Source: Nitrospira sp. (lineage in GTDB: Bacteria > Nitrospirota > Nitrospiria > Nitrospirales > Nitrospiraceae). Taken from it: DNA of 64,000 nt. Under the pieces are notes generated by a model. The model made no database searches. It was not told where the DNA came from and saw nothing but the letters and a program-made list of their open reading frames with translations. Made by a program: the position numbers and the translations under genes. This document shows positions 27,683 through 35,834 of this stretch, piece after piece. Where the stretch lies: the NCBI GenBank assembly GCA_020853775.1, contig JADYYH010000073.1, positions 47,568 to 111,567 of the forward strand. The letters run 5' to 3'. How positions within the stretch are numbered: position 1 is the stretch's first letter; each line of letters opens with the position of its first letter.

Positions 27683-28737
27683 GTCACAACTCTCGCACCC
27701 TTCAGATCCAGAATCCGGCCCGCCGCTTCGAAGACTTCATCGACCGTGATCTGGCGCATGCAACTGTCGTCTCCGCGCAAGCAACTGGGATGGTAACAGG
27801 CTCGGCAGTCCAGACCTTTATAGATCACCTGCGTCAATCCGCCACGCGGCCCCCACCGCTCCGGATAGGTGGGACCAAACAACGCCACCACCGGCGTACC
27901 TACCGTCGCGGCAATATGCATGGCGCCTCCGTCGTTGCCCACGAACAAGGCACACCGTTTGACCAGTGAGGCATACTGCAGCAAAGAAAACTTTCCCGCC
28001 ACCACAATGGGAGCGCAATGGGTTTTACGGGCGACCTGTTCGGCGACCTCACGCTCCCGTTGATCACCACCCAGCATAATCCTGCAATGAAACCGTTCGG
28101 CGAGGCGATCACTCAGTTGAGCAAACCGTTCAGGCGGCCAGACTTTCAACGAATACCGTGCGCCCGGTTGCACCAGCACCAGCGGCGGGCAATGGTCTCC
28201 GGTCAGCCCCTGTTCCTTCAACCATCGGTCCACCATCTGCTCCTCCGACCCGGAAACCGAGACCGACGGCATCCCCGGTTTGGGATCGAGGCCCAGCGCC
28301 CTCAGGGCGCACAGGTCGTACTCCACGCGGTGCTGATCGACGGGGCGCGGTTTCGCCACCTTGCTGTACAACAAACCACGCCAGCGATGCTCCGCGTTAA
28401 AACCGATCCGGAGGGGCGCGCCGGTCGCGAGACTGATGACGGCAGAACGGTCCCCATCGGTCAGGTCGATCACGCAATCGAATCCCCGCTCACGAAGGCG
28501 ATAGACGAACTTGCACTGGTCAGCCCATGCCCCTTTTTCAAGGCACAGCACTTCGTTCACATCCGCATTATGCGCCAGCACCCCTTCCGTCCCGCGATTG
28601 ACCAACATCGTCAGCTGCGCGGCGGGAAAGGCCTCTCTCAACGTGCGCAACACCGGCGTCGACAACAGCACATCCCCGATATGCCGCAACTTGATGATCA
28701 GGATGTTCTTCGGACGCAGCAGGCCGATCGGCGTCAT
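27679..28737 (-). CDS. Glycosyltransferase family 9 (heptosyltransferase-like)
   Basis: 352 residues from ATG 28737, which overlaps the upstream stop as ATGA. ILIIKLRHIGDVLLSTPVLR is the GT9 N-terminal motif. LVLVQPGARYSLKVWPPERFAQL and FVGNDGGAMHIAATVGTPVVALFGPT are the ADP-heptose-binding motifs of the C-terminal domain. It likely transfers a heptose, or another GT9 donor, to the lipopolysaccharide core. CRACYHPSCLRGDDSCM adds cysteines near the C-terminus, as in many GT9 proteins. The window has three GT9 domains; which residue each adds cannot be told from sequence. Confidence 0.87.
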   Translation of the reverse strand: MTPIGLLRPKNILIIKLRHIGDVLLSTPVLRTLREAFPAAQLTMLVNRGTEGVLAHNADVNEVLCLEKGAWADQCKFVYRLRERGFDCVIDLTDGDRSAVISLATGAPLRIGFNAEHRWRGLLYSKVAKPRPVDQHRVEYDLCALRALGLDPKPGMPSVSVSGSEEQMVDRWLKEQGLTGDHCPPLVLVQPGARYSLKVWPPERFAQLSDRLAERFHCRIMLGGDQREREVAEQVARKTHCAPIVVAGKFSLLQYASLVKRCALFVGNDGGAMHIAATVGTPVVALFGPTYPERWGPRGGLTQVIYKGLDCRACYHPSCLRGDDSCMRQITVDEVFEAAGRILDLKGARVVT

Positions 28738-29837
28738 GTGCAAAGCTCGCGATAGAGGGCACTGGTAGAGGCTGCTGCGCGCTGCCAGGTGAAGAGCCGT
28801 GCCCGTTCGAATCCACGTTGTCGCAGGTTCTCCCGAAGGTTCGCATCGGACAGGACGGTCACCATGGCACGGCCTAATGCCTCGACATCGTCGGGATTCA
28901 CCAGCAATGCCGCGTCACCAGCCACCTCCGGTAACGACGAGGTCGAAGACGTCACGGTTGGTGCACCACAGGCCATGGCCTCCAACACGGGCATGCCGAA
29001 TCCCTCATAGCGGGACGGGAACACGAAGAGATCCGCGCAAGAGTACAATCGGCACAGGTCTTCACGATCGAGACGTCCCGTACATCGAATCTCCTGCTCC
29101 AAGCCGAGGGACTGAGCCGTCGCGGCATAACTTCCCTGAGGATGCACCGCGTCTCCGACCAGCACGATGGCTCGCCCTCCCAGTTGCGTTCGGCACGCGG
29201 CCACAGCCTGCAAAAATCCATCGTGGTTTTTCCTCGGGTCCGCTCCGCCGACAAAGAGAATAAAGCCGTCCGGCGGAAGGGACCACCGTGTCCGCACCTC
29301 CGCTCTGATCTGCTCGTTGCACAGGGGCGTGAAATCCCCCGACACACCGTTATGAATCACCCTCACATGGTCTCGTGGAATGCCATAGAGCGATTCGATC
29401 TCCTGGGCCGAAAACTCCGATACGGTCACAACCTTTCTCGCCCGGTTGGCTGTCGCAATAGCGCGCCTGGATGACCCCGCCTGCCCCAACAGTTTGCGTG
29501 AATATTCCGGATGCCGGGCCAGCCACAGGTCATGGATGGTGACAATTCCCCCGTACCGGCCCGTCGTGTGCATCTTAAAGTTCGGGCCGTGATACAGGTC
29601 AAGCCGATCCCATCGGCCGCGCCAGGACATCAACCACCGTTGCGTCTCAATCCATCGCATGCATCGAGTCGGCGGCCACCCGCTGAGCTCGCCTGCTTGC
29701 AAACATCCTGGCCGGAGGTAGCCGACATAGTCCGTCTTCTCGTCCAGTTCCAGTAACGCTTTCAGCAGATGATACGTATGCCAGCCAACGCCGCCTTTAT
29801 CGCCCACCAATGAGGCCGCGTCGATCCCGATACGCAT
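28734..29837 (-). CDS. Glycosyltransferase family 4
   Basis: 367 residues. MRIGIDAASLVGDKGGVGWHTYHLL opens the GT-B fold; PYVVTIHDLW-type segment GIVTIHDLWLARHPEYSR, FVGGADPRKNHDGFLQAV and LFVFPSRYEGFGMPVLEAMACG (E-x7-E) complete it. It adds a sugar to the core or O-unit from a GDP/UDP donor. The C-terminal half closely resembles the GT4 at 24602, so the two are probable paralogues. It is coupled to the GT9 gene downstream, and 49 bp separate it from the GT2 gene upstream. Confidence 0.87.
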   Translation of the reverse strand: MRIGIDAASLVGDKGGVGWHTYHLLKALLELDEKTDYVGYLRPGCLQAGELSGWPPTRCMRWIETQRWLMSWRGRWDRLDLYHGPNFKMHTTGRYGGIVTIHDLWLARHPEYSRKLLGQAGSSRRAIATANRARKVVTVSEFSAQEIESLYGIPRDHVRVIHNGVSGDFTPLCNEQIRAEVRTRWSLPPDGFILFVGGADPRKNHDGFLQAVAACRTQLGGRAIVLVGDAVHPQGSYAATAQSLGLEQEIRCTGRLDREDLCRLYSCADLFVFPSRYEGFGMPVLEAMACGAPTVTSSTSSLPEVAGDAALLVNPDDVEALGRAMVTVLSDANLRENLRQRGFERARLFTWQRAAASTSALYRELCT

Positions 29838-29886
29838 CAGGCGAACGAGACCTCAGTCATAGTTCGGCGATGGAATGCTGAGACGA

Positions 29887-30648
29887 TCATGCACCACGCC
29901 TGACGTTCAACCGTTCCCAGGCTTTGGCATATTTCACGAAGGTATGGAGGCCGGCGAACATGGCGACCACCAGCCCGTGCACACCATCGCGATAGCCGCC
30001 GCGCGTGAACAGCGTTTTCAGAATGGTGCCGAGGTGATGCGTGCCGATGGTCCAGCCACTGATCTGGCGGACTCGCTTCAGTTTTTCATCGGCACCCAGC
30101 GTGGTATACCGCATCATCTTGCGGATGTGATGGTTCACAGTGGGCATGCTGTAATGAATGAACGGCTCTCGAAGACGCTCCCGCCGGCCGCTCAGCGCGA
30201 GGTTTTCATGCAGACGCACGTCGTCGTAACGGCCGGCCGTCTTGCGAAATAGGCGCAGTTGATAGTCCGGGTACAATCCGCCGCCTTGAATCCATTTTCC
30301 GTAAAAAAAGTTCCGGCGGGGGATTTCGTAGCCTCCTACCTCGGCAGGCGGTCGACTGGCCACCAGCGCATGGATCTCCTGCCGCAAGGCATCCGGCACT
30401 CGCTCGTCGGCATCCACCACCAGGATCCAGTCCGCTCCCGCCTGGTCGATCCCGAAATTTTTTTGCGGCCCGTAGCCTGGCCATGACCGGACAAACACTC
30501 GCGAGGTATACCGCTTTGCCAACTCGACGGTTCGATCCCGGCTTTCGGCATCCACCACGATGAGCTCATCCACCCACCGCAAGGATTCAAGACAATCAAC
30601 GATATTCTGTTCCTCGTCCTTGGTAATCACTACCGCCGCAATCGTCAT
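29887..30648 (-). CDS. Glycosyltransferase family 2, WaaE/KdtX-like
   Basis: 253 residues. TIAAVVITKDEEQNIVDCLESL and VVDAESRDRTVELA are the GT2 donor loops, and LVVDADERVPDALRQEI is the DxD (DAD) motif. This short layout without membrane spans matches the WaaE/KdtX lipopolysaccharide-core beta-glucosyltransferases. LYPDYQLRLFRKTAGRYDDVRLHENL, then a helical end with GGYRDGVHGLVVAMFAGLHTFVKYAK, is shared almost segment by segment with the gene at 30679, so the two look like a tandem duplication. Confidence 0.86.
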   Translation of the reverse strand: MTIAAVVITKDEEQNIVDCLESLRWVDELIVVDAESRDRTVELAKRYTSRVFVRSWPGYGPQKNFGIDQAGADWILVVDADERVPDALRQEIHALVASRPPAEVGGYEIPRRNFFYGKWIQGGGLYPDYQLRLFRKTAGRYDDVRLHENLALSGRRERLREPFIHYSMPTVNHHIRKMMRYTTLGADEKLKRVRQISGWTIGTHHLGTILKTLFTRGGYRDGVHGLVVAMFAGLHTFVKYAKAWERLNVRRGA

Positions 30649-30678
30649 GCCGCCCCGTCCTGTTTCACGATACTGTGC

Positions 30679-31476
30679 CTAGCCTTGTTTCGCCGGTGCA
30701 GTCTGATTCGCCTGAGGAGCAACCTGCGACTGCAGTTCCCAGAACCGGGCATACTTGATGAACGTGTAATAGGCGTAGAGACCGGACAAAATGAGACCCG
30801 GCACCCCATCCAGGCACCCCTTACGCCCGACATACATCTTGAGAAATGTAAAACAGGGATGCGACACGAGCTGATGCCATGAGAACGACCGCCCCTGTTC
30901 GACCATCCGCTTGGCCATCAGATCGGAATACCGCTCTTGTTTGGCCAGGTAATGATCGATGTCTCGAAAGGGATACTGCAGGGCGGCGGCCGTCATGTAG
31001 CCCAGTCGTCCATCCAGGTCGAAGCTTTCATGGACGAGTTCATCCCGATAGCGCAGCTTACTTTTGCGGAACAATTGCGGTTGCCGATAGTCGGGGTACC
31101 AGCCGCAATGTTTGATCCAGCGTCCAAGGAAGTAATTCTTGCGCGGCACGAAATACGCGTCGGCGTCCGGGCCTGCGGCCAACAGCCGCCGGATCTCGTC
31201 GCGCAGTTCCGGGGTGGCCCGTTCGTCGGTGTCGAGACTGAACACCCAGTCGTGCGCGGCATGCGTCAGGGCCTCGTTCCTGAGCCGGCCGAACCCGTGG
31301 AAATCATGCTGGTAGACCTTGTCGGTGAACTCGCGGCTGATGCGTTCGGTGCCGTCGGTGCTATGAGAATCCACCACGATGATTTCATCCGCCCAGGTGA
31401 TGGATTCCAGGCAGGCCCGCATGTTGGGTTCGTCGTTGTAGGCAATGACGACAGCCGATACCGGTAGACGATCCAC
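30679..31476 (-). CDS. Glycosyltransferase family 2, WaaE/KdtX-like paralogue
   Basis: 265 residues. PVSAVVIAYNDEPNMRACLES, VVDSHSTDGTERIS and FSLDTDERATPELRDEI give the GT-A fold, with DTD as the metal motif. GWYPDYRQPQLFRKSKLRY and GCLDGVPGLILSGLYAYYTFIKYARFWE line up with the neighbouring gene at 29887, 30 bp downstream. It likely adds a second, related hexose to the inner core. The last 15 residues (VAPQANQTAPAKQG) are low complexity. Confidence 0.86.
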   Translation of the reverse strand: MDRLPVSAVVIAYNDEPNMRACLESITWADEIIVVDSHSTDGTERISREFTDKVYQHDFHGFGRLRNEALTHAAHDWVFSLDTDERATPELRDEIRRLLAAGPDADAYFVPRKNYFLGRWIKHCGWYPDYRQPQLFRKSKLRYRDELVHESFDLDGRLGYMTAAALQYPFRDIDHYLAKQERYSDLMAKRMVEQGRSFSWHQLVSHPCFTFLKMYVGRKGCLDGVPGLILSGLYAYYTFIKYARFWELQSQVAPQANQTAPAKQG

Positions 31477-31529
31477 GGAGAGGAGTCCTTTTCAAATCGC
31501 TTCGATGATGGGCTCTTGCCGTCGACTGG

Positions 31530-33671
31530 TCACAATCGGCTCCCGAATTCCCGCCAAGACCAGAGACGGTTGGAATCAAGCGCGACATTTGCCACTTCGT
31601 ATAACGCCATCAATTCCCGGTCGCGGGAAATCGGCAGCCGCCTGCTGCCTGTCTGTTCATCAGGCATCGGCTCGAAGGTCAGCGTGGCTTCCTGAAACGT
31701 TTCGGTCGCGAACGAATACAACAGCAGTCCTTCAGCGCTCGCAAGCCCGACCAGGTTGTCGTACACGCTTGTCAAATAGGCCACCTGGTCCGACAGACAG
31801 TCTCGCACCAGCGTACAGCTCACATCATGGCCCGCAAACGGGCCCATCGCCGGCAGCCCTCCGTTTAACGCCAACAGGGTCGGAGCCAGATCCACCTGAC
31901 TGGCGATGGTACTCACGGTCCGGGGCCGATAGGTCGCAGGAGTCCGCAATGACTCGTCCATCCATAGGAACAAAGGCGATGCGAAATGCCCGGCCTTGCG
32001 CTCGATATCGGAACTCCCCACCGGTTCATGCCGGCCGTGATCTCCCAGAATGACGACGACCGTATTCCGGAGCAATCCCTCACGGACAAGCTTGGTGAAG
32101 ACCCGCTCCAGTTCGAGGTCCGTGTATCGCAAGGCCGCCACATACTTGTCTTGCACCTGTTGCTGGAGCAACCGGACCTCAGGATGAGTCGCGGGCGCCG
32201 CGAAAGGATGATGCGTCGAGAGCGTGAGCGTGGTGAGAAAAAACGGTTTCCCCTCTGACTGGCGCTGCTTGATCCGGTCATAACAGAGGTCGAATAACGC
32301 ACCATCGACAATGCCGAGTCCCGCCCGCTCCGTATTGGCGGGAAAGTCCCCTTCATCCAGCAAATGCTGCAAGCCATTGCGGGCCACGAACGTCTGAAGC
32401 CGGTTCAGGTCCCGATGCTGCCCGATCACCATTTCCGTCCTGTACCCCTGACGTTGCAGGAGGGACGGCAGGCAGAGGTAATCGTGGGCGTAGCGCGTCT
32501 TCATCGCGGCGGCGCCTTGTCGCGGAAAGGTACTACAAAGCGTCGCAAACAGTCCTCTTGAGGTTTGCACGCCGTTTGAAAAAAAGTTCTCGAAATAGAC
32601 ACTATCCTGTTTCAGCCGATCGAGAAAGGGCGTGCCCTTCACCTCCCCATAGGTCTGTCCCAAATATCGGCGATCCAATCCTTCGAGAAACACCAAGAGG
32701 ATGTTGGCCGGCTTCGCTAGTCGAACGCCATCGGGAGACGGCGCAGTCGTCCGCACGAATGGATAGCGGGAGTCGACAAACGTCTCGGTGGGCCCTAACA
32801 GTTGTTGAGCGGTCTGCACGGCCACGTCATAGGGCATGGCCTGGGTATTCGCCCGCCGTTCGATCGGATTGCGTGACACCACCGCAATCCGCAAGGCCTC
32901 GGCGGCAAACAGCACGGGATTCTGCGCCAGCGTGTAATAGACCATGCTACCGATCGGCGCGATGCGAATGCCATAGGGGCCGGAATGGTGAAACCCGGCG
33001 CCTCCGGCCACCAGTGCCACGACCAGCAACGCATTAGCCTGAAAGCCTGATCCCGTCCGCCAGCGGTCCAAAGCCGGCACCACCGCTCGTGAAAAGCTCC
33101 AGTACCACAAGAGAATGCCTGCTGCTTGAATGGTCAGAAACACCATCAGCCGCCAGCCCCATTTCCCGGCCGCCTCCAGCTCCGCGCTGGTCTGCTGCAT
33201 GGCCTGCACGTTCGTCCCCTCCGTCGTCGCCGCCGGCGCGAGGAGATCCCCGATATACTCCAGGAACACAAAATCCATGTGTTGGTGATTGAAGCCGTAG
33301 TACCCCATGTCCACACAGAGGAGCACGAACAGGAGCAAGCCGGCGAGCATGCACCCTACATGAAAGGCGGGACGAAATGAGAGGAACACGTGCCACGGTG
33401 ATTGACGCAAGCCGGACAATCCGTGCCGTATCAACGTGTAGACACCGGCGCCGGCCCCGCCTAGCACGAGAGCGAACGTGGCGGTGATGAAATCCCCTCG
33501 CACACCGACGAGGAAGGTCTTGAGCAGCAATGCCGCCGTAGGCGTCTCCTGCTCGAGTGCATCGCGCAACAGAAACACCCGCTCCGCCATCTGAATGACA
33601 ACGAACAGGATCCACCAGAACAACACGCTCTTGCGGATGGAGGTTCGTGACTCGGCCCCTCGTGGCATCAT
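31530..33671 (-). CDS. LtaS/sulfatase-type membrane phosphotransferase
   Basis: 713 residues. The first 240 hold five or so membrane spans (FWWILFVVIQMAERVFLL, ITATFALVLGGAGAGVYTLI, CMLAGLLLFVLLCVDMGYYG, LVVALVAGGAG). The rest is an alkaline phosphatase/sulfatase fold with ANILLVFLEGLD, a likely nucleophilic Thr in GVQTSRGLFATLC, and GDHGRHEP. These enzymes transfer phosphoglycerol or phosphoethanolamine from phospholipid to an extracytoplasmic glycan. In a Gram-negative core operon it may decorate the lipopolysaccharide core with phosphate esters. ATG 33671 overlaps the GT4 stop as ATGA. Confidence 0.8.
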   Translation of the reverse strand: MMPRGAESRTSIRKSVLFWWILFVVIQMAERVFLLRDALEQETPTAALLLKTFLVGVRGDFITATFALVLGGAGAGVYTLIRHGLSGLRQSPWHVFLSFRPAFHVGCMLAGLLLFVLLCVDMGYYGFNHQHMDFVFLEYIGDLLAPAATTEGTNVQAMQQTSAELEAAGKWGWRLMVFLTIQAAGILLWYWSFSRAVVPALDRWRTGSGFQANALLVVALVAGGAGFHHSGPYGIRIAPIGSMVYYTLAQNPVLFAAEALRIAVVSRNPIERRANTQAMPYDVAVQTAQQLLGPTETFVDSRYPFVRTTAPSPDGVRLAKPANILLVFLEGLDRRYLGQTYGEVKGTPFLDRLKQDSVYFENFFSNGVQTSRGLFATLCSTFPRQGAAAMKTRYAHDYLCLPSLLQRQGYRTEMVIGQHRDLNRLQTFVARNGLQHLLDEGDFPANTERAGLGIVDGALFDLCYDRIKQRQSEGKPFFLTTLTLSTHHPFAAPATHPEVRLLQQQVQDKYVAALRYTDLELERVFTKLVREGLLRNTVVVILGDHGRHEPVGSSDIERKAGHFASPLFLWMDESLRTPATYRPRTVSTIASQVDLAPTLLALNGGLPAMGPFAGHDVSCTLVRDCLSDQVAYLTSVYDNLVGLASAEGLLLYSFATETFQEATLTFEPMPDEQTGSRRLPISRDRELMALYEVANVALDSNRLWSWREFGSRL

Positions 33672-34771
33672 GATGCGATGACCTTCCGATAGACCCGCTC
33701 CAATTCATCCACCATCCGGTCGATCGAATAGGACTGCTCCACGGTATGACGCCCGCATCGCCCCATTTCCGCACGCAGGTCGGGATCCTTCAAGAGCCGA
33801 ACAATCCGGTCGGCCAGCGCCTCGGGATCGCGTGGAGGAACGAGAAAACCCGACTCTCCATCGGTGATCACATCAGGAATCGAACCGGTGGTCGTCGAGA
33901 CGACCGGCAGACCGATCGCCAGGGCCTGCATCAGCACCTGTGGGATCGTATCGCCCTCCACCGTAGGAATCACAAACAGGTTCAACGAACGGAACACATC
34001 CAGAAGATCGTCACGGAATCCCAGCATGCGGACATCGGTCGTCAGACCCAGGCGTTCGATCTGGGCACGAATGTTCTGCTCTTCCGGCCCTTCTCCCACG
34101 ATGAGGAATGCCGCCGCCGGATGTTGCTTCAAGACCTTGGCTGCCGCCTCGACCAGATAACGATGGCCTTTGTAGTCCCGCAGGTAGGAAATCATGCCGA
34201 CCAGCAAATGCCCAGGCGGAATGCCGAGCTCGACACGGATATCCTGCTTGGGCGGCGCCGGCGAAAACTGCTTCACGTCCAAGCCGATCGGAAAAGACGC
34301 CACACGATCCGGCGACAGGCCGTCTCGATGAATCAAGTCCTGCCGATTGCGCTCGCTGCCGGTGACGATCACCATATCGAACAGGCGGCGGTACAACAGG
34401 TGCGTGGTGGCATTGTTGTTCAGCGGCGCCGAGATATGGCGCGTGCGAATGACTTTCGGGCGCGGATTGAGCAGGCGGCTGGAGAGGGTGGCGATCCAGC
34501 TGTCCCGTGAGCTGTTGACGTGGACGATGTCGGGGCGCTCCCGTGTGAGCAATTGCCGAAACGCGAGGATAGACAGCGGCAGGCGCCATTGCCGCATCAC
34601 GAACGGCTCCACCAGGAGCCCGCGCTCCCTGGCCATCGCCATGATGGGACTGCGCGGCTCCAAGACCAGCCGGATATGATGCCCGCGCGCCACCAACCGT
34701 TCGGCATGCAGCAGGACGGCCAATTCTTGTCCGCCGACGGCCATGCTGGATTCCGCAATGAGAATGTTCAC
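33668..34771 (-). CDS. Glycosyltransferase family 4 (WaaG-like)
   Basis: 367 residues from GTG 34771, which overlaps the upstream TGA as GTGA; the track start at 34876 adds 35 residues lying inside the previous gene. VNILIAESSMAVGGQELAVLLHAERLVARG is the GT-B acceptor start. GMISYLRDYKGHRYLVEAA, LIVGEGPEEQNI and LNLFVIPTVEGDTIPQVLMQALAIGLPVV (E-x7-E, here EGDTIPQVLMQA) are GT4 features. It resembles core glucosyltransferases and heptose-linked GT4 enzymes. Its place between the heptosyltransferase and LtaS-type genes supports a core role. Confidence 0.85.
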   Translation of the reverse strand: MNILIAESSMAVGGQELAVLLHAERLVARGHHIRLVLEPRSPIMAMARERGLLVEPFVMRQWRLPLSILAFRQLLTRERPDIVHVNSSRDSWIATLSSRLLNPRPKVIRTRHISAPLNNNATTHLLYRRLFDMVIVTGSERNRQDLIHRDGLSPDRVASFPIGLDVKQFSPAPPKQDIRVELGIPPGHLLVGMISYLRDYKGHRYLVEAAAKVLKQHPAAAFLIVGEGPEEQNIRAQIERLGLTTDVRMLGFRDDLLDVFRSLNLFVIPTVEGDTIPQVLMQALAIGLPVVSTTTGSIPDVITDGESGFLVPPRDPEALADRIVRLLKDPDLRAEMGRCGRHTVEQSYSIDRMVDELERVYRKVIAS

Positions 34772-35811
34772 AATGATCCTGATGTCCCTACTTGCCCGAG
34801 CTGCTGCTGCACGGCGCGTACGACTTGCTCCGATGTCACGCCCGTCAAACATTCGAGTCTGACGGCGCGAGAGCACTCACGACGAAAACAGGGGCGGCAT
34901 TCGACCGGATTGGACAAGACAACATGCCCCCGGCCATAGGGGCCGGTTTTCACGGGATCGGTCGGCCCGAACAGGGCCACCACCGGAGTGCCGACGGCCG
35001 CCGCAATGTGCATGGGCCCTGAATCGTTCGTCACCAGTACGGCTGCGTGGCGCAACAAACTGGGCAGTAAGCCTACAGGGGTCTGTCCTGTCAGATCAAT
35101 CGCTTTCGTGCGCATGCGCGCCATCACCGCACGTGTCTCGGGTCGTTCCGCCGGGCCTCCCATAAAGACGATCGGGATACCTTGCGCTACGGCCAGGCGA
35201 TCTGCCGCCTCGGCGAACTGTTGCGGGGGCCAGCGCTTCGTCTCCCACCGAGCGGAGACGTTCATCGCGACCCATGGTGACGCAGCCGCAAGACCTGCGG
35301 CGGCAAGCAATGCTCCCACGGCCGACCGGTCTTCAGCCCGGTCAATGAAGTCGAATCGCGGCGCTTTCGGTCGCGCGGCGCCCAGTGCCTCTGCCACCAG
35401 CAGATAGCGATCGACTGCATGCATCGATCCAGCGGGAACGGCCACCCGTTGGGTATAACAATACGGACTGCCTTCGCGCGCATTGGCGAACCCCACGCGC
35501 CGACTGCAGCCGGTGAGCCAGGCCATGGCGCCGCTCCTGAACAGGCCTTGCAGATCGACGACCAGATCGAACCGGGCCGCGCGGAGATCCGGCACCTCCC
35601 CCAACCAGCCCATCAGTCCCTGCTCCACCGCGCAGATCTGATCAACCCCCTCGATGACTTCTACCAACGACGCCCATTGCCGCTTAACCAGCCACGTCAC
35701 GTCGGCTTGAGGAAACCGCTCGCGCAAGGCGGCCAGCGTTGGCATGGCGTGCACGATATCACCCAGCGAGCTCGGTTTGATGAGCAGGATTCGGCGGACT
35801 GGGTCGGTCAT
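34768..35811 (-). CDS. Lipopolysaccharide heptosyltransferase (WaaC/GT9-like)
   Basis: 347 residues. RRILLIKPSSLGDIVHAMPTLAAL is the WaaC N-terminal motif (KxSSLGDIVHxxP). WVAMNVSARWETKRWPPQQFAEAA and LVTNDSGPMHIAAAVGTPVVALFGPTDP form the ADP-heptose site. The resemblance to heptosyltransferase I is stronger than for the other GT9 genes, so it probably adds the first heptose to Kdo. CRPCFRRECSRAVRLECLTGV is a Cys-rich segment common in the family. It follows the waaF-gmhB fusion after 23 bp. Confidence 0.85.
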   Translation of the reverse strand: MTDPVRRILLIKPSSLGDIVHAMPTLAALRERFPQADVTWLVKRQWASLVEVIEGVDQICAVEQGLMGWLGEVPDLRAARFDLVVDLQGLFRSGAMAWLTGCSRRVGFANAREGSPYCYTQRVAVPAGSMHAVDRYLLVAEALGAARPKAPRFDFIDRAEDRSAVGALLAAAGLAAASPWVAMNVSARWETKRWPPQQFAEAADRLAVAQGIPIVFMGGPAERPETRAVMARMRTKAIDLTGQTPVGLLPSLLRHAAVLVTNDSGPMHIAAAVGTPVVALFGPTDPVKTGPYGRGHVVLSNPVECRPCFRRECSRAVRLECLTGVTSEQVVRAVQQQLGQVGTSGSL

Positions 35812-35834
35812 TCGGCCACCAGGATAATGCTCGC

